From Azadirachta indica (lineage: Eukaryota > Streptophyta > Magnoliopsida > Sapindales > Meliaceae), in NCBI GenBank assembly GCA_022749755.1, contig CM040448.1:7624481-7688480 (forward strand): 64,000 bases of DNA. The letters run 5' to 3'. Under the pieces are notes generated by a model. It did no database searches and was not told the DNA's origin. It saw only the letters and a list, made by a program, of their open reading frames with translations. Made by a program: the position numbers and the translations under genes. Positions 1 to 12,093 of the stretch are shown piece after piece. Positions within the stretch are counted from its first letter, which is position 1; the number at the start of each line of letters is the position of its first letter.

Positions 1-1500
1 TTTGTCTCTTTTTTAGGCAACTTTTGTTGAATAATAGAGGTACATTCCTTTGTAACTTCACCATCTCACATTGCTCCAAACGCCGCTTCTTAGACTTTAC
101 TTCCTTCATAAATTTCACATAATTCGGCATTTGTTCAAGCGCGTTTGCAAATGGAATGCGCTGAGGTGAAGCTTTATGAACATCTCTAGGAACTTTGAAA
201 ATTGAACATCCAATTTCTTTTTCTAAAATCTTTGAGGGAATAGCAAAGGTAGAGTGAAAATGGGAGAATTATCTAGAAATAAGATACCTCTAGTCCTTGA
301 TGCCTCATTTGGTGCTTCTAATTCAACTTTCGTGCCTTCATTTTCGCTCTCTTTAGGCTTAGGTGGTTCTAATTATTTACCACTCGTGAGAGTGACAACC
401 TTGCATTGCCTTTTTGGGTTAAACTCTGTATCACTTAGAAATTTTCCTCCTTAAATAGACTTGATAAACATAGCTAGTTGGCCAACTTGCACTTCTAAGA
501 ACTTTATTGTTGCTCTTATATTGAGTTTCTTTGTTGTCCAAGCTAGCTTCATCTTTGTTGAACTGATTCCTAATCTCTATAACAAATGTGCTCAAAAGGC
601 CTTCCAAGGACAACATTTTTTTTATGATAGGCTGTTGTTGAAATCTTGGCAATGGTGGCGGTGGCATTGCATTACTTGCATTAACATAGGAAAGATTTTC
701 ATGGTTTTGAAGTCCCAGACGGTAATGAGTTGGCACATTGTTACTTATCCGAAAGTTGTAGTTCTAGTTGTTGATATTTGACACTATTCTTGCTCAAAAC
801 CCTTATCAACATACAAAGAGCTGGCACTCATCACTTTCTCTTGGCTTGAAGATGCCTTCTTTGTTGTGAAGGCTTGAATTTTGTTTGATAATACAACAAC
901 TTGGGCCGAAAGTAAGACTAATGGGTTAACTTCGTGTACCCTTACAGTTCTCTTCACCATTAATCTTTCATTTGGCCATTGGTAGTTATAGCATGCCATT
1001 TCTTCGATTAAAGCATAAGCTTCCTTATTCGTCTTGGATAACAAGGTACCACTAATTGCTTCGTCTATATTCGTTTGAGTTTGACCATTTAATCCATTAT
1101 AGAACAACTGCATTTGAAACCATTCTTGGTACCTATGCTGAGGATATTTTTAGATTAAGTCTTTGAACCTCTCCCATGCCTTATAAAGAGGCTTAAAATC
1201 AAGTTGCCTGAATTGAGCAATCTTGCCTCTGAACTGCGTAGTCTTTGACAGTGGAAAGAACTTGGTAAGGGATTTTTGAGTTTTTCTCATGTGCTTAAAC
1301 TCTCAGGCCGCAAAGATTACAACGATCCTCTAGCATTATCCCTCAAAGAGAATAGGAATAGCCTCATACGAATTAAGTCTTAATCCACACCATTCATCTT
1401 CATAGTATCATAAACTTTCAAGAACATAGCCAAGTAGATATTAGGGTCTTCATGAGAAGCCCCCATATTAATTTTGCTAAACCATGTTTATCAATGCGAG
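1..1500 (-). pseudogene. gypsy gag polyprotein, decayed
   Basis: The capsid (retrotransposon gag) region reads across about 1490-1120 in broken frames, with family-like phrases such as LYKAWERFKDL followed by YPQHRYQEWFQMQ. It continues into the open stretch 1113-784, which starts with FYNGLNGQTQTNID and contains ALIEEMACYNYQWPNER, a hallmark of this gag type. Near the left edge (about 200-1) NALEQMPNYVKFMKEV followed by SKKRRLE marks the segment between gag and protease. Stops interrupt the frame, for example inside the capsid region at about 1150. Gag packages element RNA in cytoplasmic particles; this copy can no longer do so. Confidence 0.8.
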
Positions 1501-1860
1501 CTTAAGCTCAAAATTTTTGGCGTTGATTGCTTGCTATTGAACCCCAAATAGTTAAATTGACAATTGGCTTGAAGTAGTCTCGAAAAGCTTCTTCTTGTTG
1601 TTGGAGCCATGGTGGTAGAGGATTTTGATCTCTTTCCTCTACCATGGTTGTGGCTTGGTTCTTCTTTTTTCTTCTTAACTAGCAAAGAGTCGGTTCAATT
1701 TTTGGATCAAATGAAAGAAGTTCAAGTCTACAGGCTCTTTGCATACACCTACAAACTTCAAAAATAGAACAAACACTTAAACAAAATAAAAGAAAATAAA
1801 GGCTTAGAGTAATATTAAACAATCCTACTATAGTATCAGTAATAACTCAAAGTTTTCAAT

Positions 1861-1877
1861 CCTTGGCAACGGCGCCA
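1861..1877 (-). other. Primer binding site, tRNA-Asp type
   Basis: The minus strand reads TGGCGCCGTTGCCAAGG directly after the LTR. It resembles the complement of the 3' end of plant tRNA-Asp, the usual primer of Athila-type elements, with two changes in its 3' part. The spacing of six bases to the LTR end at 1884 fits a working 5' LTR junction. Confidence 0.8.
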
Positions 1878-1883
1878 AAAACT

Positions 1884-3347
1884 TGATCACGACAACGCTA
1901 ACCGTAAGGGTATAGGTTGTATCAAGTAGTAAAATGATAAATAAGAGTTTCGTCCCACAAAGAATGAAATTTAAAATCACTGCTAAGTATTATAACCGTG
2001 AAGGTCTAATTTTATCTAAGCAATTAGAATTGATTAAGTGTAATAGCAAATAAACTAAAAACTCTACGATTAATTAACAAGAAATAGAAATTGAATTATA
2101 GAGTCAATAGAAGAATGAAATATGCAACTATAAACTACTTAAGATCTTGATTTTACTTGTCTATGATTATGTCTCTCTCAATTGGCTATTATTAATGTAC
2201 TTTGGTCTAATTCACTAATCATAAGATTAAGACCAACTTTAATATCTCTTTCGAGCATAAACCAAGGTCTTATGTGCAACTACTCAAGTTAATATCCTTA
2301 TCTAATTTAATTAATTATACGTTCATTAAGCATTGTTTGTTGTTTAACACTTAAAACTTAATTTACCTCCCAGTTTCTTAAAGCCCTAAATGTTAATTAG
2401 ATTATTTAGGTGTTGATTATCTCTCAATCTCACAACTACCTAAATTGTGTTTCCTTAGTCTGATAAAAAGTCAATCTTTCCCAACAATTAATTCATCCAT
2501 CTTCAATTTAACTAATTCATTGATAAACAAATTACAACCTTAAGCAAGGAAAACACAAATGAATCAAAACATATTGACATTAATAATATGCTAGTTGATT
2601 AAAACATAATTTAGACAAGTTACATCAAAACTCTAGATTAAAAAATCAAGCCAACTATCTCAAATTGCAACATCAAAATCATTATGTATTCCATTATCTT
2701 TAAATTCAACAAATTAAACCCAAATGAAATACAAAATGAAAATGTTAAGGGTTGAGATATTAAACTCAAATGAGAACTTTAATTATTCTTCTCAAGGTCT
2801 TCTTCTAAGGCCTTCACTTGAATCAATCTACTCTCTCTCTAGAATCCTTCATTGTTCTTCACCTTTTCTCACCCAAAACCCAATTTTCTATTCTTGATTA
2901 CTTAGTTATGGTGGCTATCTATCCCAAAAACATATAAACCTAAAAGATATCCAAATCAAGCCATTGGTTGACGACCTTATGATCAAAAATCATCCAAAGA
3001 AGTCTAGGAGACGCGGGGGTGATCAAAATCGCATAAGAGTGCAGTGAAGGCTCGCCACACTCTCAGCTAAGTTGGCTTTCTCTCAATGGGCATAGCACGG
3101 CTGCACCATGCTAGCAGCCTATAATCATCAACTTTGATTTTCTTATACCTTGGTCTTTAAACTTTAACATTTTGGTCCTCGTTTCCTTTCTAACATTTCC
3201 TAAATTTCTTTTCAAGCCAATTTCATGAATGACTGTTTGCTATCTTTTTTATACAAGGCACTAAAATTCATTAAGTATTAACAAAACTTGAGAATTTACA
3301 AAGCAATTCAAGTCTCAAAATGACCGGTGTATTCCACACACTTATCA
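1884..3347 (-). repeat. 5' LTR of the Athila/Tat-like element
   Basis: On the minus strand the segment begins TGATAAGTGTGTGG and ends CGTGATCA next to the primer site, giving TG...CA ends and about 1.46 kb. Its inner edge (plus strand about 1910-1970) carries a GTATAGGTTGTATCAAGTAG motif and a nearby GTTTCGTCCCACA motif. Versions of both recur in the solo LTR at 13228-14629, so the two belong to related families. No paired LTR is in the window, so the boundaries rest on the TG/CA ends and the primer site. Confidence 0.75.
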
Positions 3348-3404
3348 CATTTCCCAATTAACATTTCTTTTTGTTTATTTTCTATGTAGCAAGTTTGTAG
3401 TAGG

Positions 3405-3849
3405 ACTGAGCACAAGTCAATTTGGTCCCAGTTTCGTCCACTCCAAACCAAACCTAAAATTTTTGGGTTTTGAAATTTTTAGACTGAATCAGATCGAATT
3501 GAAATTTAGAACCAAACCAAAAACCAAATCAAACTAATAATGATATGAGCTTTTCGGTTCGATTACTGTTTAAATTTTATTTTTTTAAATTAAATATTTA
3601 TTTTAAATATTAAATAACTAAACAATGTTTTCTTTTAAATTAAAATTTTTAACTTAAAATATTTTTTTTAAATATTAAAATTACAAAACCATGTTACTCA
3701 TTGTAAAACGATGTTGTTTAGTTTTGAAATACTTTTTCTGCTTGATTCAACTACTGAAAACGAAGTGAAAAGTTTATTACAAACCTAAATCGAATTAAAA
3801 TGAATAATATATTGAAACTGATAGGTTCGACTTTGTCTGTTTTGAGTTT
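3405..3849 (-). repeat. CCAAACC-rich dispersed repeat, inverted copy
   Basis: This stretch is rich in CCAAACC, GAACC and CAAATCAAAC words. Its reverse complement resembles the plus-strand segments at 7725-8222 and 9113-9540, for example the shared core TTTCAAACC followed by AAAATTTTT and GGTTTGG. No coding frame is present. The class is unknown; such GGTTTGGTT-rich pieces are common in plant intergenic DNA and are probably non-autonomous element remains. Confidence 0.5.
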
Positions 3850-4213
3850 TAGGCTTTAAGGTTTTTTACCCATACCGAGTTCTAAGAGGTAAAAAGTGGA
3901 AAGGTGTGGATGGAGATATTTAGAAGAGAAATATATATTATTTTGTTATTTTCTTTTTATTTATATTAAATGTTTTTAATAAAAATTGTCAAGGAGGGAT
4001 TTATATTTATAATATCTAGTCATTTTGTTTTCTTTTTTTAACTTTTTACTGAATTTTAATATAAAAATTAAAAAGAAAAATAATAAAAATAAAAGTGATA
4101 ATATAATTTTATATTGAACTTTAATATAAAATTAAAAAGTACAAAATAATAAAAAATAGAAAAAATTTATGAACCTTTTTTTTACTAATTTTTCATTTAT
4201 TTCTTTATTTTTT
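3850..4213 (+). repeat. Duplicated AT-rich unit, copy 1, left part
   Basis: This segment matches 8656-8994 in the same orientation, from AAGGTTTTTTACCC through AGAAGAGAAATATAT to TTTCATTTATTTCTTTATTTTTT. The match stops exactly where the MULE inverted repeat begins at 4214. In copy 2 the sequence continues across a 61-bp spacer. No gene is visible. Confidence 0.65.
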
Positions 4214-7200
4214 GGGCAAATGATATATGGACCCCACTTGTTTGCGTAATTGACACATACACTCATACTTTGATAATTATCAAACGCACCCCCTATGTTG
4301 TAAGTAAAAAAATGGGTAGAATGGTGAAGGCAAAATATAGCAAATAGGTTAGAGAACCCATAATGCAATTATCAAAACGCACAATTTTGTGGGACTTGAG
4401 GACAGGAGATCACACACGTTACATCAAGTTACTGTAGACTACATGAACCATCAATTTTTTTGTTGACTAAATGCTGGCCATTTGTCAACCCTCCAATAAT
4501 CCTCATGTTTTCTCACCAAAAGAGAAACCCTAAAGTGGATTGTGTTTGTGGTTAGCTTAAACATAAATTGAAAACCAATGAAAGCTTAATAGACTAAACG
4601 ACGAACCTTACCTTACAGATTGCACTATTTACTTATAGATTAGATGTCGTCTTATGCGTACAAGGTACTAATTTTATTTTTGACTGTTAATAGAGAAAAT
4701 GAAATGCATGAGATTCGGATAAATTAGATATGGGTGTTCAATTACTTTGTTTTTTCAAAAAAATTTAATGCATATTGCATAATAACATAATAGGTGTTTG
4801 ATTATTTTATTTGTGTTGTTTCAATCCAACTACTTGTGTTCTTATGGTTGAAATTTTATTTGTTTCAATGTGCATTTATTTGTTTTCTTATGGTTGAAAG
4901 CACAACGTGCATGTGTTCTTTTAATAGTTTACCATTGAAATTTTTACCTTTTTTTTTTATGAGTACAAGAATGTTGTGTGCATGTGATATTATTTGTTTT
5001 TTATGAGTACAAGAATTTTGAACACATGTGATTTGGCAGTATGCGCTTACTGTTAAAAAATTTGAATAAAGTTGCTGAATTGGGTGTTGTTTATGCACTA
5101 TGTTAATTGAAGATAAATAAAGTTTTGTTCTATTGGTTAGTGTTGACTGGAAGTGTATGATTAAAATGTGAATAAAGTTATGGATTGTTGGTTAGTGTTG
5201 ATTGGAAAGTGTATTGTTGGAGTGTGAATAAAATGATGAAAGGGAGTAAAAAGTATTGATTAGTTTTTTTTATTGTTTATGGTAAATGAATAATAAAAGT
5301 GAGGGGGTAAGAGTTACAGTAAGATTTTTAGGGTAGGACATTGATTATGGATTGTGTCAACCTAATTATTCAAGTTTGATAGCCATTTTCAAATATTTGA
5401 GGGAGTTCGTCTTTAAAAGGGAGTTAATGCCAGAGGAGAAGTCTAGAATAGAAGTGATAAAGCTTAGAGAGTTTTGTTAGATAGAAATTAAGATTGATAG
5501 AGAGCTGGTGCATATGAAAATGCTTCAAACATAAAATGATATGTATGACATGCATGTATAAGTTGATTACTTGCCACTAGGTATTATTACACCTTAAATA
5601 GACCACCAACATAGCCCTACACACCAAGACAACACCCTAGGCCCACAATCATACAGAATGAGACTTATTAATAAGGGCTCAATAGCCCAAAGCCCAAAGC
5701 CCACTATAGCAACTAAACATCCCACCACAACGTCCAAATAGCCCACCACAATAAACAAACCACACCTTACTTATTGAGTATACTTTACAAAATATAGAAT
5801 ACCTAATTTCCCAAGTAGAAAAGCCTACCCAATCAAATGATGAGCGTAACATAACAGGAAGCCAAATTACCACTAACCTTATGTTCCAGCTTGTAAAGTT
5901 GATGATGATGAAGCAAGGCGGTCAGATGATGAGGAGGACAATGTTGATGCTCATGTTGATGCTGAGTATGGACAAAATGATGGTAGAGATCATGATAATA
6001 CCTTAAAAGGTACAAGTGATGACAGTGAAGATAATTTATCTACTTATGCTAGTGATGATATGGAGGACAGACCACTTTTAACTTCTAATAAAGAATGTCA
6101 AAATAGAAAAGGTAGGACGATGGCAAGATCATGGGTAGAAAAGTGTAGAAGAAGGGGCCAAGAAAAAGATTAAGTTTGAAGTGGGGCATGAATTCAGCAC
6201 TATAAACCATTTTAGGGTAGATATTAAAGAATATGTGTTGTGAGAGGGTTTTGAGTTAATGAGAAAAAGGAATGAAAAAAGGAGGTTTATAGGTGTATGC
6301 AAGCATATGGGTTACCCATAGAGGATTTATGTTGCTCAGTATAAACACGGACTTACATTTGTAATCAAGCAGTTGAATGATAAACATACTTGTTTTGAGG
6401 TTATCAAGAATAAAGATGCATCTGCATAGTAGATTACAGAAAAATTCCAAGAACAACTCAATCACCATCCAAGCATGAGCATTGTTGCCATGATAAAAGA
6501 ACTCAGACATAGATATGGAGTGCATGTCAACAAGAAGAAGCTTTATAGGGCAAAGTTGAGGGCTTTATTTAGACTGGTGGAAATTTTGCACAAGCTTATG
6601 CTAAACTGCCTCCATATATGAAGATATTGACTAAGAGAAATTGTGGAATGCTTATAAAGCTGTATACAGCTCCTGTTGGTACAATGTTTAATTTAAAAGG
6701 ATCATGGTCAATTTCCTAGCACTGAGGTTAGGTTGAATGGATGCAAAAAATTTATAGGCTTGGATGGATGCCATTTGAGGGGGCCCTATAGAGAAGTTCT
6801 TCTGCTAGCTATATCTTTAGTACTGACACTAGGGTATTCTAATTGCATACTATATATGTGAGAGTGAGAACTTGGAAACTTAGGGGTGGTTTTTTTCTTG
6901 AGTGATTATTTGGGTATTGAAAATTAGAAGGCAGCCATATTCATGATAGACAGACAAACAAAAAGGTATAATTAGAGCATTAGAACAACATTGGCTTGTT
7001 GCAAATGTTAGACACTATGCCAGGAACATTGTGTAAACATGAAAGCTCAATAACCTAAATTGATTCTAAAAGACTTGTTTTGGCTATTGCAAGATCAACT
7101 ACTAACACAAAATACAATAGCTACATAGATCAAATCAGATTTGAGATGCAAGAGGTATATGATTAGTTGATAAAAATTCCCCTATTATATTGGTCTAGGC

Positions 7201-7657
7201 ATGCATTTGAGTAGGATTTGAGACTAATAACATGACTAGGACATGGAATAAGTGGTTGAGTAAACATAGATTGAAACCAATGTTGTCACTCATGGAGTTC
7301 ATTAGAAGGAAGGTGATGAAAAGAATGCATCAAAGATTGAATATGGCAAGAAATTGGAAGACTAGTTTACCACCTTGCATACACAAAAAAATTGAAGTTG
7401 CTACCAAGGCTGGAAGACATTGCAAGATTGTGTGTGCAAGTGACTATGAGTTTGAGGTACTACAAGAAGGGTGCAAAGTGTTTGTTGTTAATTTAGAGAA
7501 AGAGATTTGTGATTGTGTGGCTTACCAGGTTAGTAGAGTTTTATGCCATCATATGTTGCCATGCATTTCCTTACATAGGTCATGATCCAATTGACTTTAA
7601 AGATGACAAGCTAAAAAGATTTGCATATGTAGTCATATATAGTGAAGTGATTAGACC
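4214..7657 (+). mobile_element. Mutator-like element (MULE1), right end lost
   Basis: The left end starts GGGCAAATGATATATGG and continues with pyrimidine-rich modules such as GACACATACACTCA and AACGCACCCCCTATG, a style typical of plant MULE inverted repeats. A MuDR-type transposase pseudogene follows at 5889-7657. No matching inverted repeat exists on the right; instead the sequence passes straight into the second half of the flanking duplicated unit. The right terminus was therefore probably deleted. The 4400-5888 stretch holds no readable gene. It probably includes promoter and leader, and perhaps a small insertion around 5490-5870. Confidence 0.6.
5889..7657 (+). pseudogene. MuDR-type MULE transposase, decayed
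   Basis: An acidic Asp/Glu-rich N-terminal part (5889-6170) precedes the MuDR DNA-binding region (about 6175-6560), where FEVGHEFSTINHFRVDIKEY, RFIGVCKHMGYP and LNDKHTCFEVIKNK can be read. The DDE transposase region follows with GLDGCHLRGPYREVLL at about 6755-6805 and MIDRQTK at about 6945. The C-terminal open stretch (7232-7585) contains a SWIM-type zinc finger, CDC followed by CHH near 7510-7555. Several stops and frameshifts break it. The enzyme would cut and join MULE ends in the nucleus. It is far more decayed than the related gene at 22616-25330. Confidence 0.8.
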
Positions 7658-8340
7658 ACACTTGAGTTTATCTTTTTATAATTTTTTTTACTTTTTCAAC
7701 AACTTTTTATAAGATTTTTTATAGGGGTGGGCAAGAAAATCTAAAATCTAAAAAACTAAACCGCTTCAAATTGAAATCCAACAGACCCCGTTAGTTTCAC
7801 ATATTATTTGGGTTGGTTTAGTTTTAGTTCTCTGAAAACGAAAAGTTTTTAGTTCAATTTCGATTGCAGTACTAAAAACTTGAACCGAACCAAAATGATA
7901 TTTAAAGTAAAACAACGTTGATTTATAAAAATTAATTGATTTTGTTTTTAATTTTAACATTTGAAATAAACATTTTCTAAAATAGATATTAAATTTTTTA
8001 GAAAATAAACTTAAATATTAACTGAACTGAACTAAACTTGTTTAAAAATGAACTTAAACATTAATCGAGTTGAATTGAACTAATCAGTTCGATTCAGGTT
8101 CAATTTTGTTTCAATTCGATTTCATATTTAAATTTGGTTCGGTTTGATCCAAAAAATTTCAAACCCAAAAGTTTTTGGTTTGGACCATGTTAGGTCAAAA
8201 CTCTAACCGTCCAATCTCTAATCCTATTGTACCAACTCCATTCAACCAATTCTGCAGACCAGTTAGGTTTTCAATATAATAAATTCATTATTCTAAGTGT
8301 ACTTATATTCAATATTAGAAGTGATTTATTATTCATGCTC
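7658..8340 (+). repeat. Duplicated AT-rich unit, copy 1, right part
   Basis: This segment starts ACACTTGAGTTTATC and matches 9056-9712, which starts ACACTTGAATTTGTC. Both pass through GGTGGGCAA at the start of a CCAAACC-rich block and through TTTCACATATTATTTGG. They end with matching text around ACTCCATTCAACCAATT and GAAGTGATTTAT. No coding frame is present. Confidence 0.65.
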
Positions 8341-8655
8341 TCTCTTTCAATGCACACTTTGTAAAATTTTTAATTTGATATTGAAAAAATTAATCTTCAT
8401 TCAATTTAACTTAATTAATTAATTTATAGACTATTAATTTCACTTAAACAAATACTAGTGGTCAAATGTTAACATGATGATGTGACATCACATCAACCGT
8501 CCAATCTTGAGGGTCAATGGTCCAGATTGATTGTGATTAATATGCACATTGGGTCAACCCATGGTAAAAATCTCGAATTCTATTCAGGTCAGCCAAACTC
8601 ATTTTTTTTATTGAGCATGCTTGAGTCTCCCGATCATATATGTTATAATTTCAGA
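8341..8655 (+). other. AT-rich spacer without recognised feature
   Basis: Mostly A/T with a slightly richer patch at 8480-8640 around CATCAACCGTCCAATC. An open stretch of 97 codons starts at 8482 but shows no family resemblance. I see no gene or repeat partner in the window. Confidence 0.4.
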
Positions 8656-9712
8656 TTTCCAAGTTTGAAGGTTTTTTGCCCGCCTCTAGTTTTAAGAGTT
8701 AAGAAGCTAGAGGGAGTGAGTGAAGGTATTTCGAAGAGAAATATATGTTATTTAATTATTTTTTGTATATATTAAAGTTTTTAATAAAAAGATCGTTAAG
8801 GAAGGATTTGTAGTTATAATATCTAATCATTTTGTCCTTCAACTTTTATTAAATTTTAATCTAGAAAAAAAAAATAAAAAGAGAAATATAATATAATTTT
8901 ATATTTAATTTTGATATAAAATTAAAAAAAAAAAAGTAAACAAAAATTTATTAACCCCCTTTTACCCAATTTTTCATTTATTTCTTTATTTTTTAATATA
9001 TAATTATTTTATACTTTAAAATGCTTGTTTGTACAGTTTTTTTTTTTATTGCGTAACACTTGAATTTGTCTTTTTATAATTTTTTTCAATAACTTTTTTT
9101 ATGATTTGTAGTAGAGGTGGGCAAAAAAATCCAAAATTCGAAAAACTAAATTGGACCAAACTGAAATCGGACCAAACCCGTCAATTTCACATATTATTTG
9201 GACCTATTTGGATTTGGTTTTCTAAAAACTAAAAATTTTTTGTTCGGTTTTGATTCCTGCAATAAAAACCTAAACTGAACCAAAATAGTATTTTAAAGTA
9301 AAATGACATTGTTTTGTAATTTTAACACTTAAAATAAATATTTTAAAAATAAACTTTAAATTTTTTTAAAAAATACTTCAAACACTAACTGGGTTCAATT
9401 TGATTCAGGTTTAACTTATTTCAATTTAGTTTTGTATTTGAATTCAATGTGGATCGATCCAAAAAATTTCAAACCTGAAATTTTGTGATTTAGTTCAGCG
9501 TTAGGGAAAAACCCTAATCAAACTGACTAGTGCTCTCCAATTTGTAGAGCTTTTTTATTTCTTTTGTACACTTTTATTCTTTAATATTATTATTCAAAAC
9601 TTTGATTATTTAAAAAATAATAATAAAATTGAGTAAAATAAATCTCCAATTCTATCGTATCACCTCCATTGAACCAATTTTGCAAACCAAGTAGAAGTGA
9701 TTTATGGTCATT
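8656..9712 (+). repeat. Duplicated AT-rich unit, copy 2 (lacks the MULE)
   Basis: 8656-8994 matches 3850-4213 and 9056-9712 matches 7658-8340, both in direct orientation. Between them lie only 61 AT-rich bases (8995-9055), where copy 1 carries the 3.4-kb MULE. The unit contains a CCAAACC-rich block (9113-9540) with interspersed GGTTTGATT-like words. It serves as an internal reference for the site as it was before the MULE arrived. No gene is present. Confidence 0.65.
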
Positions 9713-10154
9713 GTTCACATTTCAGGTATTGTTCAAAAGTTTGAAAATTTTGTATTTTATTCCATTTTTATTTAAGGTTTCAAAATCTGGCAATTTGGTC
9801 TAGTTTTCAACTTTCAAAAACTTGCATTTTGATTTGATTATCAAAACATAAAATTTTTTTTTTTTTTAAAGTTGTTGAGTTTGACATAAACATCATACAC
9901 AGTTACAAACATAAGCATGTAAAAGTAATACAAATAAAGTCCCAAGCTTGTGACTTCATCTTTTAATTTGCTCAAGGGTTATATTATGGTTTTTTGAATT
10001 TCTTGATTTTGCATGTTCTTTTAATCTTCATAATTGCATTCTAATTTTTTATCCTAGAAATATCAAACTAAATGCTATGAGAAGAATTTGGTTAGATAAA
10101 GATATCAATGGCTATTATCATCAAAACAATGGGTTATGAACTTTAAGGCTAACA
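9713..10154 (-). repeat. 3' LTR fragment, Sirevirus-like copia
   Basis: This segment matches 42570-42985 in the same orientation: GTTTGAAAATTTTGTATTTT, a GTTTCAAAATC core, CAAGCTTGTG and ATCAAAACAATGG. On the minus strand it begins TGTTAGCC immediately after a polypurine tract, which marks the start of a 3' LTR. Only about 440 bp remain, against 1.25 kb for the copy at 41743-42990, so its distal part is lost at the junction with the duplicated unit. Confidence 0.7.
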
Positions 10155-11290
10155 ATCTCCCCTTTTTGATAATAAAAAACCATTGATTAGCAAATGAAAA
10201 ATAACTCATAACCAGCATTACACATCCAAAATTCATGCTCCCCCTTAATCATAGCATAAGTGAAATATTTCAGCATAAGAGCATGTAATAGACAATCAAT
10301 AAACATTCTTCCCTTTTGTTATCATTAAACAAATATCAAATAAAAGAGCATAATAACAATTTTTGAATTACTATTTTAGAGTTTTTTCAAAGAATTTTCA
10401 ATTAGAAGCTCCCCCTAAAATTTTGGGCGAATGCAATCAATTATAAAAATGGATGAAGATAATATTAACCAAAAAAAAAATTCCCCCCTTTTTGTTTCAA
10501 GAATGTAAATAATGAGATATTCAAATCAACACAACTTATTCACATACCAAAATGCACTCATCATGTGAAATTAATGCAACACACAAAAGTTAGAACACAT
10601 CTCCCCCTAAGTTTATTGCATACCCTATGACTCTACCTTTCACACACCCAAAAACAAATAGAAGAACGAAAAATATTGCCTAATTTTTTCTTTTTGACAA
10701 TTAAGAACACATTTGCAAAATTTTCACGTCTCCCCCTTTTAGCACTAATAGAAACAATAACAAATAACAAAATAATCTCCCACATTCTTTATCATCATCA
10801 AAACATAAGAATATAATGGAAAATACAATGCAAAAGAGTCTAAAAGCCTTTAATGCAAGATAGTGCAAAAGACCATAAGAAGCAAATGCAAAGAAAGAAA
10901 TCATTGTATCTCCTTTGTCATATTTGAAAAATGATATATATGCATATTCTTCTTCTCTATATTACCTACTATTACAAGTTCTGTATATGTATGCACTATC
11001 TTCCTTTTTTAGCATTATTAAAAAAATGCTTCCATAAACTTCATCCAATGAATTGCACAAAGAAATAACCCATAGCATTTATCATCAAAACAATAAATGC
11101 ATTTAACAATAGAAAGAGCAAGTGCACTTCTATACGCAATCACCATTCTACGTTCACATACTCTCCTCTTTTTTTTCCTTCCACTCATAGTCTCAACATA
11201 GTGTAGATAATTCAAAACAATACAATGCATTGATGGAAATGCATTCTAGTGCAACACAAGAGATAATCACTTCTCCCCCTAAATACATTG
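10155..11290 (-). other. Repeated polypurine tracts upstream of copia 3' LTR
   Basis: CTCCCC-type tracts (polypurine on the minus strand) occur at about 10156, 10238, 10409, 10481, 10601, 10730 and 11272, each followed by a short AT-rich segment. The tract at 10156 abuts the LTR start and would have primed plus-strand DNA synthesis. Multiple polypurine tracts before the 3' LTR are a described hallmark of Sirevirus copia elements. No coding sequence is recognisable, and the element body that should lie to the right is missing. Confidence 0.65.
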
Positions 11291-11924
11291 TATATCATAT
11301 AAATCCTTAAAATAACAAATACTTGAATAACTAAAAATAATTACTAGTTACTTTTAGTAAGATATGTATTCTTTATTATTATTATTACTACTAGTACTTC
11401 CCTTTCACTCAAATAAAAGATATACAGTTTATCTTCTTTTTTTAATAATTAATTAATTAATTAATTAAGGCAATTTGTCTTATATACTTAATTTTGATTT
11501 TTTTCAATGATTAATGGTATTTAACAAAAACTTTTACATATGCAACTTTCTTTTGGGTAAATTTCTAACATATTACATATAGAGAAGCAACGTAAATTCA
11601 TACATTAGTCATATTAATTAAAAATCGTGACTTGGACAATAATTTATCACAAGACACAATAAAACAACAAAACTTAAAATAGTAATGAATTTTTTAAAAA
11701 AAATTAATAATAAAGTTTAAAGAAAGCGAATATATTTGATTATAACATGTGTATAAAGCAATAATAAGATCAAAATATGCGAAGAATGTTATTAAATAAC
11801 CTCGTTGAGTGCTAACCAAATTCTCTGGACAAGAAATAATTGTAGTTTAATATGTGTCTCAACATTATTTGTTTACTTCAATGTTTGGGATGAATTTGTA
11901 CCAATACTTTAAATAAAAATAACT
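11291..11924 (+). other. AT-rich stretch, no recognised gene
   Basis: A/T-rich sequence with a TTAATTAATTAATTAATTAA run at about 11450 and short ATT/ATTACT microsatellite-like text at 11370-11395. A short piece at 11341-11370 resembles the start of the 670-bp repeat seen at 20757. Nothing else can be supported. Confidence 0.4.
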
Positions 11925-12093
11925 TGTAAAAATATTTACTTAATTAATCTATTCAATTAGTTAAAACAAATAACAGTATTAAAGTGACTAGTTATACGAT
12001 TTATTTTTAATTATATGAATATAAATTACATATAATTCAAAGAATTCAATGTAATTCACGTACAAAAAATAATTCTTATGTGCAATAATTGTT
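11925..12093 (+). repeat. 670-bp AT repeat, 5' fragment
   Basis: From TACTTAATTAATC to GCAATAATTGT this matches the first part of the repeats at 19096 and 20757, including AGTATTAAAGTGACTAG and TTCAATGTAATTCA. The match ends at the start of the gypsy LTR at 12094, so the retrotransposon probably landed in this copy. Its continuation resumes after the element, at about 18100. Confidence 0.6.

Larger units (their letters stand above)
1..3347 (-). mobile_element. Athila/Tat-like Ty3-gypsy retrotransposon, 5' half
   Basis: On the minus strand the order is LTR (3347 to 1884), primer binding site, then a decayed gag that runs off the left window edge. The order, the tRNA-Asp-type primer site and the gag motifs fit the Athila/Tat branch of plant Ty3/gypsy elements. 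Protease, reverse transcriptase, integrase and the 3' LTR would lie left of the window. Gag carries stops and frameshifts, so this copy cannot be autonomous. The target duplication cannot be checked because only one end is present. The choice between Athila and Tat is a family judgement made without an alignment. Confidence 0.8.

Noticed and set aside
5679..6015. Two overlapping minus-strand open frames, one His-rich
   Set aside because: The His-rich frame is antisense to the acidic Asp-codon repeats of MULE1; the other lies in MULE1 leader without similarity.
10701..11230. Minus-strand frames with hydrophobic character (possible small membrane proteins)
   Set aside because: They lie in the non-coding polypurine-tract region of a Sirevirus-like element and have no conserved motif; AT-rich DNA gives such Phe/Leu/Ile-rich frames by chance.
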